A stretch of 52,373 bases of DNA from Bacilli bacterium (lineage in GTDB: Bacteria; Bacillota_I; Bacilli_A; RF39; UBA660). Positions 27,501 to 35,395 of the stretch are shown here, piece by piece (position 1 is the stretch's first letter; each line of letters starts with the position of its first letter). Under the pieces are notes generated by a model, which saw nothing but the letters and a program-made list of their open reading frames with translations, did no database searches and was not told the DNA's origin. The DNA is taken from the NCBI GenBank assembly GCA_017941235.1, contig JAGAWU010000042.1:1-52373 (forward strand), given 5' to 3'. Made by a program: the position numbers and the translations under genes.

Positions 27501-28022
27501 TCTAATACTGGTGGACAACAATCTAAATCTACTAGGAGAGGTGCTGTTGCTAAATTTGCATCTAGTGGTAAAGTTACTGCTAAAAAGGATTTAGCTCGTC
27601 ATGCACTTAGTTATCCACATGTTTATGTTGGGGCTATATCACTTGGTGCTAATCCTATTCAGGCAATTAAAGTTTTAAAAGAAGCAGAAAGATATGATGG
27701 ACCATCTATAGTTATTGCATATTCACCATGTATTGCTCAAGGTATACTTAGAGGAATGAACAGTATTGAAGAAGAAAAAATGGCTACGCAGTCAGGTTAC
27801 TTCCCAATATTCCATTATAATCCAGAAGAAGAAAAATTCTATCTAGATTCAAAAGCTGATTTTTCAAAATATGCAGATTTCTTAAGTGGTGAGAATAGAT
27901 ATAGAAATCTTAAAAATATTAATAAAGACTTTAAAAAAGTATTAGAAGAAAATAAAAATAATGCTATATCTAGGTATGAGTATTATCAAGAATTAGCAGA
28001 TAAATGTAAAGAAAAAGAGTAA
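24597..28022 (+). CDS. nifJ: Pyruvate:ferredoxin oxidoreductase (single-chain PFOR)
   Basis: PFOR oxidatively decarboxylates pyruvate to acetyl-CoA and reduces ferredoxin, the usual anaerobic route. The 1141-residue chain has domain I (MDGNEAVAYSAYPFTEVAGIYPITPAST), the gamma/CoA regions, two 4Fe-4S sites (CIHCGLCSLVCPHAV near 672-690 and CTGCTLCSQICPG near 732-745), and the thiamine-diphosphate domain with CSGCGETPY, ANATGCSSIYGAS and GDGWAYDIGY...NTGGQQS. The proximal cluster cysteines are present. It is slightly shorter than the usual 1170-1200. ATG 24597 is chosen because AGAGGTG precedes it, whereas the upstream extension to 24537 runs through the terminator and promoter. The stop lies in the terminator stem. 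Single-gene unit. Confidence 0.97.
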   Translation: MKKIMDGNEAVAYSAYPFTEVAGIYPITPASTMAELTDKWSNEGKKNFFGDQVKVVEMESEAGAVGLVHGSLQSGCLSSTYTASQGLLLMIPNMYKIAGELLPCVINVAARSLATHALSIFGDHQDIYACRQTGFAIMASSSVQDSMDLTTVSYLSSIKGSVPFINFNDGFRTSHEIQKIDVLDYDKIEKLLDKKAISDFRKRALNPEKPFTRGTSQTEDIYFQVTESRNSYYDKLPKIVEDYMNEINKITGRNYKPFNYYGAPNANKVIVAMGSVCETIKETVDYLVKKGQLVGLIEVHLYRPFSTKHLISVLPKTVKKIAVLDRTKEAGSSGEPLYLDILKAVRDVNDKVKIIGGRYGLSSKNTTPAMIKGVYDYLDLKESHSNFTVGINDDVTNLSIKYDSKFVLPTNNTSFLVYGFGSDGMVSATKDLLKITGNFTKAYVQGYFKYDSKKSGGVTISNLRFSKDPIRSTYYVDKASLVVCTKESYLQRLHMFDSIDNNGIFLLNTSKDKIEILKYLTNYDKAIIKKKNIKLYIVDASKIARDNGIDGKISTIMETLIFKLGKIIDFDFAVKQIKDNITLRFKSKGEEVVLKNLKAVDDSVNLLEQVKIPDITYVPEIETKNDLFSVIMRMEGDNLPVSSFLNNVDGVLEAGTSKLEKSNSYDTCPHYNSENCIHCGLCSLVCPHAVIRNFLLDKNEVIDAPNSLQDKLGEAGIKDHELKCAVGISYPDCTGCTLCSQICPGKKGKKALEMISKDKLTKEEIVESNYLFNEVTEKKILPTDTVRGSQFRKPLFEFSGACSGCGETPYLKLLTQLFGENLVIANATGCSSIYGASCPSAPYSVPWSNSLFEDNAEFGYGMVIAEITMKNKIKNIINNNISKVKKSEAPIYKKYIEDSNMENAEALYNIIDNTKIDELKEFKSFIKPKSIWSVGGDGWAYDIGYNGIDHVLSTNDNINILVLDTEVYSNTGGQQSKSTRRGAVAKFASSGKVTAKKDLARHALSYPHVYVGAISLGANPIQAIKVLKEAERYDGPSIVIAYSPCIAQGILRGMNSIEEEKMATQSGYFPIFHYNPEEEKFYLDSKADFSKYADFLSGENRYRNLKNINKDFKKVLEENKNNAISRYEYYQELADKCKEKE

Positions 28023-28040
28023 TTTTACTCTTTTTCTTTT
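28011..28040 (+). terminator. Intrinsic terminator containing the nifJ stop
   Basis: GAAAAAGAGTAA (28011-28022) pairs with TTACTCTTTTTC (28025-28036), followed by TTTT. The TAA stop is the inner end of the left arm. Confidence 0.85.
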
Positions 28041-28087
28041 ATATATATTTTTTTTGTTTTATACTTATATTAAGGTAGGTGCACTAT

Positions 28088-28324
28088 ATGAATCATAATA
28101 TTGATAATAATACAATAGAAGATGATGTAAATACTAAAAATGATAAAGATACATTATCTGTAGCTATTAACGAAGATAAAAACAGTCAATTAATGCAAAT
28201 GTTAAATGATGCAAACTCAAGTAAAGATAATGCTTTAGAAGAAGAACCACAAAAAGAAAATTCTTCAGCTAAAGTACTTGAACGTGAACTTCCAACTATA
28301 CCGCAAGAACAAGCTGAAGAATAA
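28088..28324 (+). CDS. Small acidic, probably disordered protein, unknown
   Basis: A 78-residue product rich in Asn, Asp, Glu and Lys, with no hydrophobic core, membrane segment or recognised motif. ATG 28088 follows AAGGTAGGT at good spacing; a GTG at 28079 is in frame but lies on the ribosome site. The composition suggests an unstructured protein. Its stop is only 7 bases from the 3' end of the candidate minus-strand RNA. It could be a spurious frame, but the strong ribosome site and T-ending codons like those of the neighbours favour a gene. Confidence 0.5.
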   Translation: MNHNIDNNTIEDDVNTKNDKDTLSVAINEDKNSQLMQMLNDANSSKDNALEEEPQKENSSAKVLERELPTIPQEQAEE

Positions 28325-28330
28325 ATTGCA

Positions 28331-28368
28331 AAACAAAAAGAGACTGTCCCCCCTGAAGGGCAGTCTCT
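28331..28368 (-). terminator. Terminator of the minus-strand small RNA
   Basis: AGAGACTG (28368-28361) pairs with CAGTCTCT (28346-28339), and CCC/GGG extend the stem across a small bulge. On the minus strand it is followed by TTTTTGTTTT; on the plus strand only A's follow, so it works in one direction. Confidence 0.8.
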
Positions 28369-28436
28369 AAAAAAAGAATAAAAAGGGGTTGGCTAGTGTG
28401 ATACTAGCGACCAATTCGCCTAATACCGAATTGGTG
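28331..28436 (-). ncRNA. Candidate small RNA, about 106 nt, no family recognised
   Basis: Read on the minus strand, a TTGACA-17-TATTAT promoter places the 5' end near 28436. The RNA would begin with a 9-bp hairpin (ACCAATTCG/CGAATTGGT, 28435-28427 with 28418-28410, 8-nt loop). A 6-bp hairpin follows (GCTAGT/ACTAGC, 28408-28403 with 28397-28392), then an unpaired CAACCCCTTTTT stretch and a strong terminator hairpin (28368-28339) with a T tract. No long reading frame exists inside. It matches neither SRP RNA, tmRNA, RNase P RNA nor 6S RNA by motifs. The exposed C-rich segment could pair with G-rich ribosome sites, as in RsaE-type regulators; that is inference. Confidence 0.6.
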
Positions 28437-28442
28437 ATTACT

Positions 28443-28471
28443 ATAATAATTGCAAACTACTAATTTGTCAA
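28443..28471 (-). promoter_or_regulatory. Minus-strand promoter, TTGACA-17-TATTAT
   Basis: On the minus strand TTGACA (28471-28466) and TATTAT (28448-28443) are spaced by exactly 17 bases. It is among the closest matches to consensus in the window, and it points away from the LRR gene toward the hairpins and terminator of the small RNA. Confidence 0.75.
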
Positions 28472-28525
28472 CAAAAAAGAGAAAAAAAATTAAAAAAAAT
28501 TATTACTGGTATAAGGAGTGCTTAT

Positions 28526-29173
28526 ATGATAGATGATATTGAATTAAATAACCTTATAAAAATGAATAATTATGCTCTTGATTTAAGTAAAATTAAAACA
28601 TTAAAAATAGATTTTCTTTTTAATTATAAGGAATTACTTAAAATAAGAAATTTAGAAGAATTAAGATTTAATAGTATTGAGATTGAAGATGAACTCTTAG
28701 AAATACTAAATGTTTTACCTAATTTAAAAAGATTATACTTTATTAATTGTGATATTCATAATTTAGATATTTTAAATGATAAATTAGAGTTATTATATAT
28801 AGAACGATGTATGTTAAGTGATGTTTCTGAAATTAATAAATTTACTAATCTTAAAAGTTTATCTTTAGTAGAAATGTCTGAAGTAGATTTAAATAAAATA
28901 TCCATAATTAAAAAAATAGAAAATATAGATTTTATGAATTCTAGAATAGTAAATGAAGATAGTTTTATTAATCTTAATAAAATAATTAAGCTTTGTATTT
29001 CTGATACTAATGTGAAAAATATTGATACTTTAATAGGTATTGATTCCTTAAAGAAATTAGTTATAGATGAAGATATTTATTCTTCTAATTTAGATGTAGT
29101 AAACTATTTAATAAATAAAGGTATTGAAATAACTAATAAGTATGGAGGAAGTTTTGGTGATATAAATGGTTAG
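28526..29173 (+). CDS. Leucine-rich-repeat protein without signal peptide
   Basis: The 215-residue protein consists of about eight irregular LRRs of 21-24 residues (LEELRFNSIEIEDE, LKRLYFINCDIHNLD, LELLYIERCMLSDVS, LKSLSLVEMSEVDL), similar to the internalin/LRR_4 type rather than the BspA type. There is no signal peptide or membrane segment, so it should be cytoplasmic or exported by another route. AAGGAG precedes ATG 28526. Its last 8 bases overlap the transglutaminase-like gene, so the two are translationally coupled and may form a complex. LRRs normally bind proteins; the partner is inferred. Confidence 0.7.
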   Translation: MIDDIELNNLIKMNNYALDLSKIKTLKIDFLFNYKELLKIRNLEELRFNSIEIEDELLEILNVLPNLKRLYFINCDIHNLDILNDKLELLYIERCMLSDVSEINKFTNLKSLSLVEMSEVDLNKISIIKKIENIDFMNSRIVNEDSFINLNKIIKLCISDTNVKNIDTLIGIDSLKKLVIDEDIYSSNLDVVNYLINKGIEITNKYGGSFGDING

Positions 29174-31304
29174 AGTAATTCAAGATTTTTCTTTTCAAAA
29201 ATATAAACCACGAGATATTCAAAGATTTCTTGATACTGGTGATGAAATAATACTTAGATTTGATAATACAAAAGAATTAGATGATAATAAGATTTTTTTG
29301 ATGAAAAGATTTAGAGGTAATGATAGATTAAAGATTAGAGTTGAAGGTGGATATAAAGGAAAAGAAGTATATGCTGAAGGAAAGGATGTTCAAAACTATT
29401 TTACTTTTAAAGCTGATACATATTCAATTTCAGAATTAAGTAGAATTATTCCAGAATTAGAAAGAATTGAGAAAGGTATTAATCCAGAGTGGGATGATTT
29501 ACAAAAAGTACTTTATTTTATTGGTGAACTGAAAAATAATATAGTTTATAATCCACTTGTTATTATGGATGCTAAAAAAACTCATTTCAGAGAGGATCAA
29601 TCACTTAAATCAATCGTTACAGGAGTTGGTGTTTGTGCTTCATATGCCCTTATACTAAAAGAATTATGTGATAGAAATAATATAGAATGTGATCTTGTTT
29701 TTGGAGCAACTACTTTGGAAAATTCAAAAAAAGGTTATACGTCTCATGCTTGGAATATAGTAACTATAAATGGAAAAAAGATACCAATTGATTCAACTTG
29801 GAATGCACAAAGATATAATGATGGATCCTCACTTGATTTTGCATCTTCAGCAAATGTAAATAATTTTGTTAAACATCATTTTCCAGGAAAATATGAGAAA
29901 ATAAAAGATTATAAAAAAGAACTAGTTAGTATTGATGGGCGTATTTTAAGAATGATGAATAGTTTTATAAATAAAGATGTAAAATATCGTAGTAATATTT
30001 TTAAGTCTACTAGAAAAGATGGTTCTAAATTTCAAATTACACAACTAGAAGATCGTTTAATAGATAATAATCATTTATATAGATATCTTTATAGAAAACA
30101 ATATCCAGATGGAACATTTGGTTTACCAATAGTTTTATATAGCTCATTTAATATAGCTAAAGTAGTTAGAAATATATCTAGAAATAAAAATGTTAGTAAT
30201 AACCAAATACTTAATAATATTTTTGACAATATATTATTTTCAAGACAAAATATTAAAAGAGCAATTGATGATAAAACATTTTATTTAGGTGATATAGATA
30301 ATAGGCAAGTATTAATTGATTTAAATATTGGCAAAAAAATTAATTCAAAACAAAGAAGTTTTAAAAGAAAAGATGGAAGTAAAATTTGTATAGAAGAATG
30401 GTCTGGGTTCTCGGGTATTAATAGATATTTAGTATATGAATATATTACTCATGATAAAAAGATTAAAGTATCTAAAAATACAGTGTTTACTGAAATGGAT
30501 TTAATGACATTAAGTGAAGATGATTTGGATTTATTATTAGAGAAGAATAGAATGGAAAGAAAAAGTAAGGAAACTAATGGATATTTAGGAAAAGTAAGTA
30601 ATGGATATATATATAGTGATCCAAAATTAATACAATACTTTAAATCAGAACTTCCTAATAAGTTGAAAGTTAAAGATAATTATTTTATAGATTATTTTAA
30701 AGAAATTACGTTTGAAGATATGAAGATACTTGTTAAAACATATAATAGAAAAATAGAAAATGGGGAAAAAAGATTTTTTAATAGAGTCACAGGAAGAGAA
30801 CTTAAAGATGAAGAATTATGTTTAAAAGCAGCATTTGCTTATATTTGGTTAAGTGCTGCTGGTACTAAGTGGTCTTTTGATGAAAAAATTCCTGGTTATG
30901 AGTATGCATTTAATGAAGCTTCTGAAAGAATATTTGATAATGTTAGTGAACTGATAAATAATAGTGTAGTAAAGAATGGAAATATAAATCCTGTTAATAT
31001 CTTTATTGAAGCTGAAAAATCTAAATATAAATATGCACTTGAAATAGTTGCTAAATTATTTGCAACAAATAAAAATATTTCTGTTATAAATGAATTATTT
31101 AAAAAACAAAATCCTTCATCAGTTTCTAAGAAAAAACAGAGTATAAAAGGTTTTGATGATGATAAAGCAGGAATGTATGCATTAGAGAATGCCTATGAGC
31201 TTGCAGAAGAAGAAAAAGAAAGAAGGAAAAGAGAATTAGATAACATTTTTGAAGTGATTTCAACTAGTGATGGACAATTAACAGCTCAAAAAAAATATAA
31301 TTAA
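29166..31304 (+). CDS. Transglutaminase-fold protein, cytoplasmic, unknown role
   Basis: The 712-residue protein has a transglutaminase-like catalytic region at about 115-225: GVGVCASYALILKELC with Cys157, TSHAWNIVTING with His194, and IPIDSTWNAQ with Asp209, a complete Cys-His-Asp triad. Such bacterial domains act as peptidases, cross-linkers or peptide-modifying enzymes. The N-terminal 100 residues and the 480-residue C-terminal part are not recognised; the latter includes two similar stretches (FKSTRKDGSKFQITQLEDR near 280 and FKRKDGSKICIEEW near 400) that look like repeated small domains. No signal peptide. It overlaps the LRR gene upstream. The downstream nusA operon has its own promoter. 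Confidence 0.75.
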   Translation: MVRVIQDFSFQKYKPRDIQRFLDTGDEIILRFDNTKELDDNKIFLMKRFRGNDRLKIRVEGGYKGKEVYAEGKDVQNYFTFKADTYSISELSRIIPELERIEKGINPEWDDLQKVLYFIGELKNNIVYNPLVIMDAKKTHFREDQSLKSIVTGVGVCASYALILKELCDRNNIECDLVFGATTLENSKKGYTSHAWNIVTINGKKIPIDSTWNAQRYNDGSSLDFASSANVNNFVKHHFPGKYEKIKDYKKELVSIDGRILRMMNSFINKDVKYRSNIFKSTRKDGSKFQITQLEDRLIDNNHLYRYLYRKQYPDGTFGLPIVLYSSFNIAKVVRNISRNKNVSNNQILNNIFDNILFSRQNIKRAIDDKTFYLGDIDNRQVLIDLNIGKKINSKQRSFKRKDGSKICIEEWSGFSGINRYLVYEYITHDKKIKVSKNTVFTEMDLMTLSEDDLDLLLEKNRMERKSKETNGYLGKVSNGYIYSDPKLIQYFKSELPNKLKVKDNYFIDYFKEITFEDMKILVKTYNRKIENGEKRFFNRVTGRELKDEELCLKAAFAYIWLSAAGTKWSFDEKIPGYEYAFNEASERIFDNVSELINNSVVKNGNINPVNIFIEAEKSKYKYALEIVAKLFATNKNISVINELFKKQNPSSVSKKKQSIKGFDDDKAGMYALENAYELAEEEKERRKRELDNIFEVISTSDGQLTAQKKYN

Positions 31305-31314
31305 TAAAAAAGCT

Positions 31315-31342
31315 TTGTATTTTTTATAAAGTATGTTATAAT
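31315..31342 (+). promoter_or_regulatory. Promoter of the rimP-nusA-rnpM-infB operon
   Basis: TTGTAT (31315-31320), 16 bases, then TATAAT (31337-31342). It lies about 65 bases ahead of the rimP start. Confidence 0.65.
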
Positions 31343-31355
31343 ACACGTAAGAAAG

Positions 31356-31376
31356 GAGTGGGAATTATGCCCACTC
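31356..31376 (+). promoter_or_regulatory. Leader hairpin upstream of rimP
   Basis: GAGTGGG (31356-31362) pairs with CCCACTC (31370-31376) around a 7-base loop, followed by TTTATATTTG. A GAGTGGG-type hairpin in the leader of the rimP/nusA operon is a recurrent feature in Firmicutes. It could act as an attenuator or autoregulatory site; the mechanism is inferred. Confidence 0.6.
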
Positions 31377-31406
31377 TTTATATTTGTTATAGTTTTGGAG
31401 GTCTAA

Positions 31407-31664
31407 ATGAAAGAAAAAGTAGTAGAAAAAGTTGATCCAGCTATTAAAGATTTAAATATGTTTGTTAGTGATGTATATGTTTCAGATGAAGAAGGAGTTA
31501 CTAACTTAAATGTAGAACTTGATAGTAGTGAAGTAATAGATGTAGAAAGAATAACTGAAGCATCTAAAATTATTAATCCAATAATGGATGAACTTGATTT
31601 ATTAGATGGTGAATATGTACTTGATATTCATTCTAAAGTAAAAGGAGATGTTATAGATGAATAG
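31407..31664 (+). CDS. rimP: RimP-like ribosome maturation protein, N-terminal domain only
   Basis: RimP helps mature the 30S subunit and is normally about 150 residues with an alpha/beta N-terminal domain and an SH3-like C-terminal domain. This protein has 85 residues and covers only the first domain (IKDLNMFVSDVYVSDEEG, then a strand pair, DVERITEASKIINPIMDELDLLDGEYVLDIHS). It stops just where VSSPG and the SH3 domain should follow. The TAG overlaps the nusA ATG by 8 bases in the natural operon position, and no C-terminal domain is found in any frame, so this looks like a settled short form. RBS TTGGAGG. Confidence 0.75.
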   Translation: MKEKVVEKVDPAIKDLNMFVSDVYVSDEEGVTNLNVELDSSEVIDVERITEASKIINPIMDELDLLDGEYVLDIHSKVKGDVIDE

Positions 31665-32865
31665 TAAAGAGTTTTTAAAAGCATTAAATGAAATTACAAA
31701 AGAAAAAAATATTGATCCAGAAGTAGTATATAGTGCTATGGAACTTGCACTTACTTCTGCTTATAAGAAAAATTTTAATTCTAATACAAATGTTAAAGTA
31801 GCTTTTAATCGTGAGACTGGTGATATTAAAGTTTACTCATTCTTAACAGTTGTACCAGATGATAAAATGACTAAAGAAGAGTATGAAGATTATCTTTTTG
31901 AACATTATTCAGATGAAGATGAAGAAGATGATGAAGAATTAGAAGAAATAGATTCAACAGAAGAAGATGAAGATGAAGTAGAAGAAGAAAAAATTTCATT
32001 CTTTAATCCAAAAGTAGAAATAAAATTAAAAGATGCTAAAAAGATAGATAAGACTTTAGAAATAGGAGATACTATCGATACTGAAGTTACACCAAAAGAT
32101 TTTGGTAGAGTAGCAGCTTCTACTGCTAAACAAGTAGTAATTCAAAAAATAAGAGAAGCAGAACGTAATAGTATTATGGGAGAATTTGCAGATAAACAAG
32201 ATGAAATGCTTGTTGGAACAGTTGCACTTGAAGATCCAGATAACTATTATATAGATTTAGGACGTACAAATGGTATTCTTCCTAAAAAAGATATTATTCC
32301 TGGTGAAAAGATAGAAATGGGAAGTCAAATTAAAGTATATGTTACTAAAGTTGATAATAATGGTAAAAGTCTTTTAGTACTTCTTTCAAGAAGTCATTAT
32401 GGATTCGTTAAAAGATTATTTGAACTTGAAATACCAGAACTTTCAGATGGATCAGTACTTTTATATGCAGTAGCTAGAGATGCTGGAAATAGGAGTAAAG
32501 TAGCAGTTTATTCAGAAAACCCTAATATTGATCCAATAGGAGCTTGTATAGGTGAAAAAGGTTCTAGAATAGCTAGAATAATAGAAGAATTAGGTGGAGA
32601 AAAAATAGATATAGTAAAATATGATAAAGATCCAGCTGTATTTATAGCAAATAGTTTATCTCCTGCTAAAGATTTAACAGTACTTGTTACAGATCCTAAA
32701 AAACAAGAAGCAATGGTAATTGCAGATGGAGATAACTTCTCACTAGCAATTGGTAAAAAAGGACAAAATGCAAGACTAGCTAGTCGTTTAACTCGTTATA
32801 AAATAGATATTAAAACACGTGAACAAGCTAGCCAAGAAGGTATAAATATAAGAAGTGAAGACTAG
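31657..32865 (+). CDS. nusA: Transcription termination/antitermination factor NusA
   Basis: NusA binds RNA polymerase and nascent RNA and modulates pausing and termination. The 402-residue protein has the N-terminal polymerase-binding domain (PEVVYSAMELALTSAYKK), the S1 domain (GTVALEDPDNYYIDLGRTNGILP), and KH1/KH2 (DPIGACIGEKGSRIARIIEELGGEKIDIV and FSLAIGKKGQNARLASRLT). Residues 84-112 are an almost wholly Asp/Glu insertion in the N-terminal domain, which is unusual. The gene overlaps rimP by 8 bases and is followed 8 bases later by rnpM. No C-terminal acidic repeats, as usual outside Proteobacteria. Confidence 0.97.
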   Translation: MNSKEFLKALNEITKEKNIDPEVVYSAMELALTSAYKKNFNSNTNVKVAFNRETGDIKVYSFLTVVPDDKMTKEEYEDYLFEHYSDEDEEDDEELEEIDSTEEDEDEVEEEKISFFNPKVEIKLKDAKKIDKTLEIGDTIDTEVTPKDFGRVAASTAKQVVIQKIREAERNSIMGEFADKQDEMLVGTVALEDPDNYYIDLGRTNGILPKKDIIPGEKIEMGSQIKVYVTKVDNNGKSLLVLLSRSHYGFVKRLFELEIPELSDGSVLLYAVARDAGNRSKVAVYSENPNIDPIGACIGEKGSRIARIIEELGGEKIDIVKYDKDPAVFIANSLSPAKDLTVLVTDPKKQEAMVIADGDNFSLAIGKKGQNARLASRLTRYKIDIKTREQASQEGINIRSED

Positions 32866-32873
32866 GTGATAAA

Positions 32874-33140
32874 ATGAAACAAAAGAAAATTCCTCTTAGA
32901 TCATGTGTTGTTACAGGAGAAAAACTTCCTAAGAAAGAATTACTTAGAATAGTTAGAACTCCAGAAGGAAATATAATTTGTGATTTAACAGGAAAAAATA
33001 ATGGTAGAGGAGCATATATTAAAAAGGACTTAGAAGTGCTAGAAAAAGCTAAAAAAAGTAAAGTATTAGAAAGAAAGCTAGAATGTGCTATAAGTGATGA
33101 AGTATATGAAGAGGTTAAAAATGTAATAAATAGTATATAG
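32874..33140 (+). CDS. rnpM: YlxR/RnpM family RNA-binding protein (DUF448)
   Basis: The 88-residue protein has the YlxR signature: PLRSCVVTGEKLPKKELLRIVR, DLTGKNNGRGAYI and a basic C-terminal helix. Members sit between nusA and infB in most Firmicutes, and the Bacillus protein has been reported to bind RNase P RNA and modulate its activity. The typical downstream ylxQ (L7Ae-like) gene is absent; infB follows directly. Ribosome site GGTGATAA lies in the 8-base gap after nusA. Confidence 0.93.
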   Translation: MKQKKIPLRSCVVTGEKLPKKELLRIVRTPEGNIICDLTGKNNGRGAYIKKDLEVLEKAKKSKVLERKLECAISDEVYEEVKNVINSI

Positions 33141-33158
33141 GAAAGAGAGGTGTTTTTC

Positions 33159-35309
33159 ATGATGAGTTTATTAGAGTATGCAAATGATGTAAACTTAGAT
33201 ATTGAAAAGATAAAAAATATATGTAAAGAATTAGGAATTAGTTATACTGATGATGAATCTTTATTAACTGAGACAGATATTATTGAACTTGATAATTATA
33301 TATCTAATATGAATACTGATGATGAAAATGAAGAAATCAGTGAAGAATTAGAAGAATACTTGGAAGATGCTAGAGATTATGATAAAGCAGCTTCACTTGC
33401 TAGTAATAAGGGATATAATTTAGATGATGAAAATGAAAGTTTTGAAAAAGTTAAATCTAAATCAAAAAGAACTCAAGATTCTAAGAAAAAAGAACAATTC
33501 CAAGTAGATAAGAAAAAGATGTATAAACATCGTGAAAAATTACAAAGTAATATTCAAACTCAAGATGAAAATGTAATTTTATATAAAGATAATATGACTG
33601 TAAGTGAAGTAGCAGAAGCTTTAAATGTAAGTGGAACTGAACTTGTAAAAAAACTAATGGGATTAGGTCTTATGATAAGTTTAAATCAAGCAATTGATTT
33701 TGAAACTTGTGAAATATTAGTTAGTGATTATGATAAAGTTTTAAAGAAGGAAGAAACTCAAGATATTTCTAATTTTGAAAATTTTGAAATAGAAGATAAA
33801 GAAGAAGACTTAATAGCACGTCCTCCAGTTGTAACTATAATGGGACATGTAGATCATGGTAAAACAACTCTTCTAGATTATATAAGAAAAACAAAAGTTG
33901 TTAGTACTGAGGCTGGAGGAATTACTCAAGCTATAGGTGCTTATAATGTTAATGTTAAAGATAAGAGTATTACATTTATTGATACTCCAGGACATGAAGC
34001 TTTTACAGAAATGAGAGCTAGAGGTGCTAGTGTTACTGATATAGTTATTATTATAGTGGCTGCTGATGATGGTGTTATGCCTCAAACTAAAGAAGCAATT
34101 GATCATGCTAAAGCTGCTGGTGTTCCTATAATTGTTGCTATTAATAAGATAGATAAAGAAGGAGCTAATCCAGATAGAGTTTTAACTGGACTTGTAGAAT
34201 CAGGTCTTACTCCAGAAGAATGGGGTGGAGATATTATAGTAAATAGAATATCTGCTCATACTGGACAAGGTGTAGATGAACTTTTAGATAGTATACTTTT
34301 AGTTGCTGAAATGAATGAATACAAAGCTAATCCTAATAGATATGCTACTGGTACAGTAATTGAAGCAAGACAAGATAAACAAGTTGGTAATGTAATAAGT
34401 TTATTAATTCAAAATGGTACATTAAGACTTGGAGATCCTGTTGTTATTGGTACAAGTTTTGGTAAAATTAGAACACTTAAAAATGATATGGGTGAAAATA
34501 TTGTAGAAGCTACTCCTTCAACACCAGTTGAAGTTACTGGATTTAATGAACTTCCTAGTGCTGGTGATAAATTTATGGCATTTGAAACAGAGAAACAAGC
34601 TAAACAAATAGCTGAAGAACGTTCATTAAGAGCAAAAGAAGCTAAGATGAGAAAAGAAAAAGTAAGTTTTGATGATTTATTTGCTAGAATTCAGGATGGG
34701 GCAAAAACAATTAATATAGTATTAAAAACAGATGTTAATGGTAGTTTAGAAGCTGTTAAGAGTTCACTTGAAAAGATAGATGTAGATGGTGTTAAACTTT
34801 CAGTTATTCATGGTAGTGTAGGTGCTATTACTGAAAGTGATATAGTTTTAGCAAGTGCTTCTAATGCATTAATACTAGGATTCAATGTAAGAGCTAATAA
34901 TAAGATAATTGATACTGCTAAAGAATATGGTGTAGATATCAAAACTTATGATATTATTTATAAACTAATTGAAGATATGGAAGCATCTATGAAGGGAATG
35001 TTAGAACCTGAATATGAAGAAAAAGTATTAGGTACACTTGAAATTAGACAAATATTTAAATTCTCTAAGGTTGGTTTAATAGCTGGATGCCATGTTTTAG
35101 ATGGTACAGTTAAAAATAATAGTAAAGCTAGAATTATTAGAGATGGTATAGTAGTTTATAATGGTTCAATTAAAACTCTTCAACATGAGAAAGATCAAGT
35201 TAAAGAAGTTAAGAAAGATATGGATTGTGGAACTACTTTAGAAAACTGCCAAGATTATAAAGAAAAAGATATAATTGAAGCATATGAACTTGTAGAAGTT
35301 AAAAGATAA
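33159..35309 (+). CDS. infB: Translation initiation factor IF-2
   Basis: IF-2 delivers fMet-tRNA to the 30S subunit and promotes subunit joining. The 716-residue protein has an acidic/basic linker N-terminus (about 1-140), an IF2_N domain ([20 protein letters not shown]), the GTPase domain with [17 protein letters not shown] and NKID, then domains II, III and the fMet-tRNA-binding C-domain ([28 protein letters not shown]). ATG 33159 is preferred because AGAGAGG ends 8 bases before it; a GTG at 33150 falls on that site. The gene ends the operon: rbfA does not follow, and a terminator lies 9 bases past the stop. Confidence 0.97.
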   Translation: MMSLLEYANDVNLDIEKIKNICKELGISYTDDESLLTETDIIELDNYISNMNTDDENEEISEELEEYLEDARDYDKAASLASNKGYNLDDENESFEKVKSKSKRTQDSKKKEQFQVDKKKMYKHREKLQSNIQTQDENVILYKDNMTVSEVAEALNVSGTELVKKLMGLGLMISLNQAIDFETCEILVSDYDKVLKKEETQDISNFENFEIEDKEEDLIARPPVVTIMGHVDHGKTTLLDYIRKTKVVSTEAGGITQAIGAYNVNVKDKSITFIDTPGHEAFTEMRARGASVTDIVIIIVAADDGVMPQTKEAIDHAKAAGVPIIVAINKIDKEGANPDRVLTGLVESGLTPEEWGGDIIVNRISAHTGQGVDELLDSILLVAEMNEYKANPNRYATGTVIEARQDKQVGNVISLLIQNGTLRLGDPVVIGTSFGKIRTLKNDMGENIVEATPSTPVEVTGFNELPSAGDKFMAFETEKQAKQIAEERSLRAKEAKMRKEKVSFDDLFARIQDGAKTINIVLKTDVNGSLEAVKSSLEKIDVDGVKLSVIHGSVGAITESDIVLASASNALILGFNVRANNKIIDTAKEYGVDIKTYDIIYKLIEDMEASMKGMLEPEYEEKVLGTLEIRQIFKFSKVGLIAGCHVLDGTVKNNSKARIIRDGIVVYNGSIKTLQHEKDQVKEVKKDMDCGTTLENCQDYKEKDIIEAYELVEVKR

Positions 35310-35317
35310 GAAAATGA

Positions 35318-35348
35318 AACTGCAAATCTTATGATTTGTGGTTTTTTT
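35318..35348 (+). terminator. Intrinsic terminator of the infB operon
   Basis: AACTGCAAATC (35318-35328) pairs with GATTTGTGGTT (35333-35343), with two G-U pairs, then T tract. Confidence 0.85.
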
Positions 35349-35395
35349 ATGGGGAAAAACATATTTTTTTATAATAATATAATAGAGGTGAGAAA

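Noticed and set aside
28339..28368. Hairpin as a plus-strand terminator for the small gene at 28088, or as an insertion-sequence end
   Set aside because: On the plus strand it is followed by A's; the T tract is only on the minus strand. No transposase or target duplication is visible.
28507..28515. TGGTATAAG as an extended -10 for the LRR gene at 28526
   Set aside because: A start from it would fall about at the ATG and would leave the ribosome site out of the transcript.
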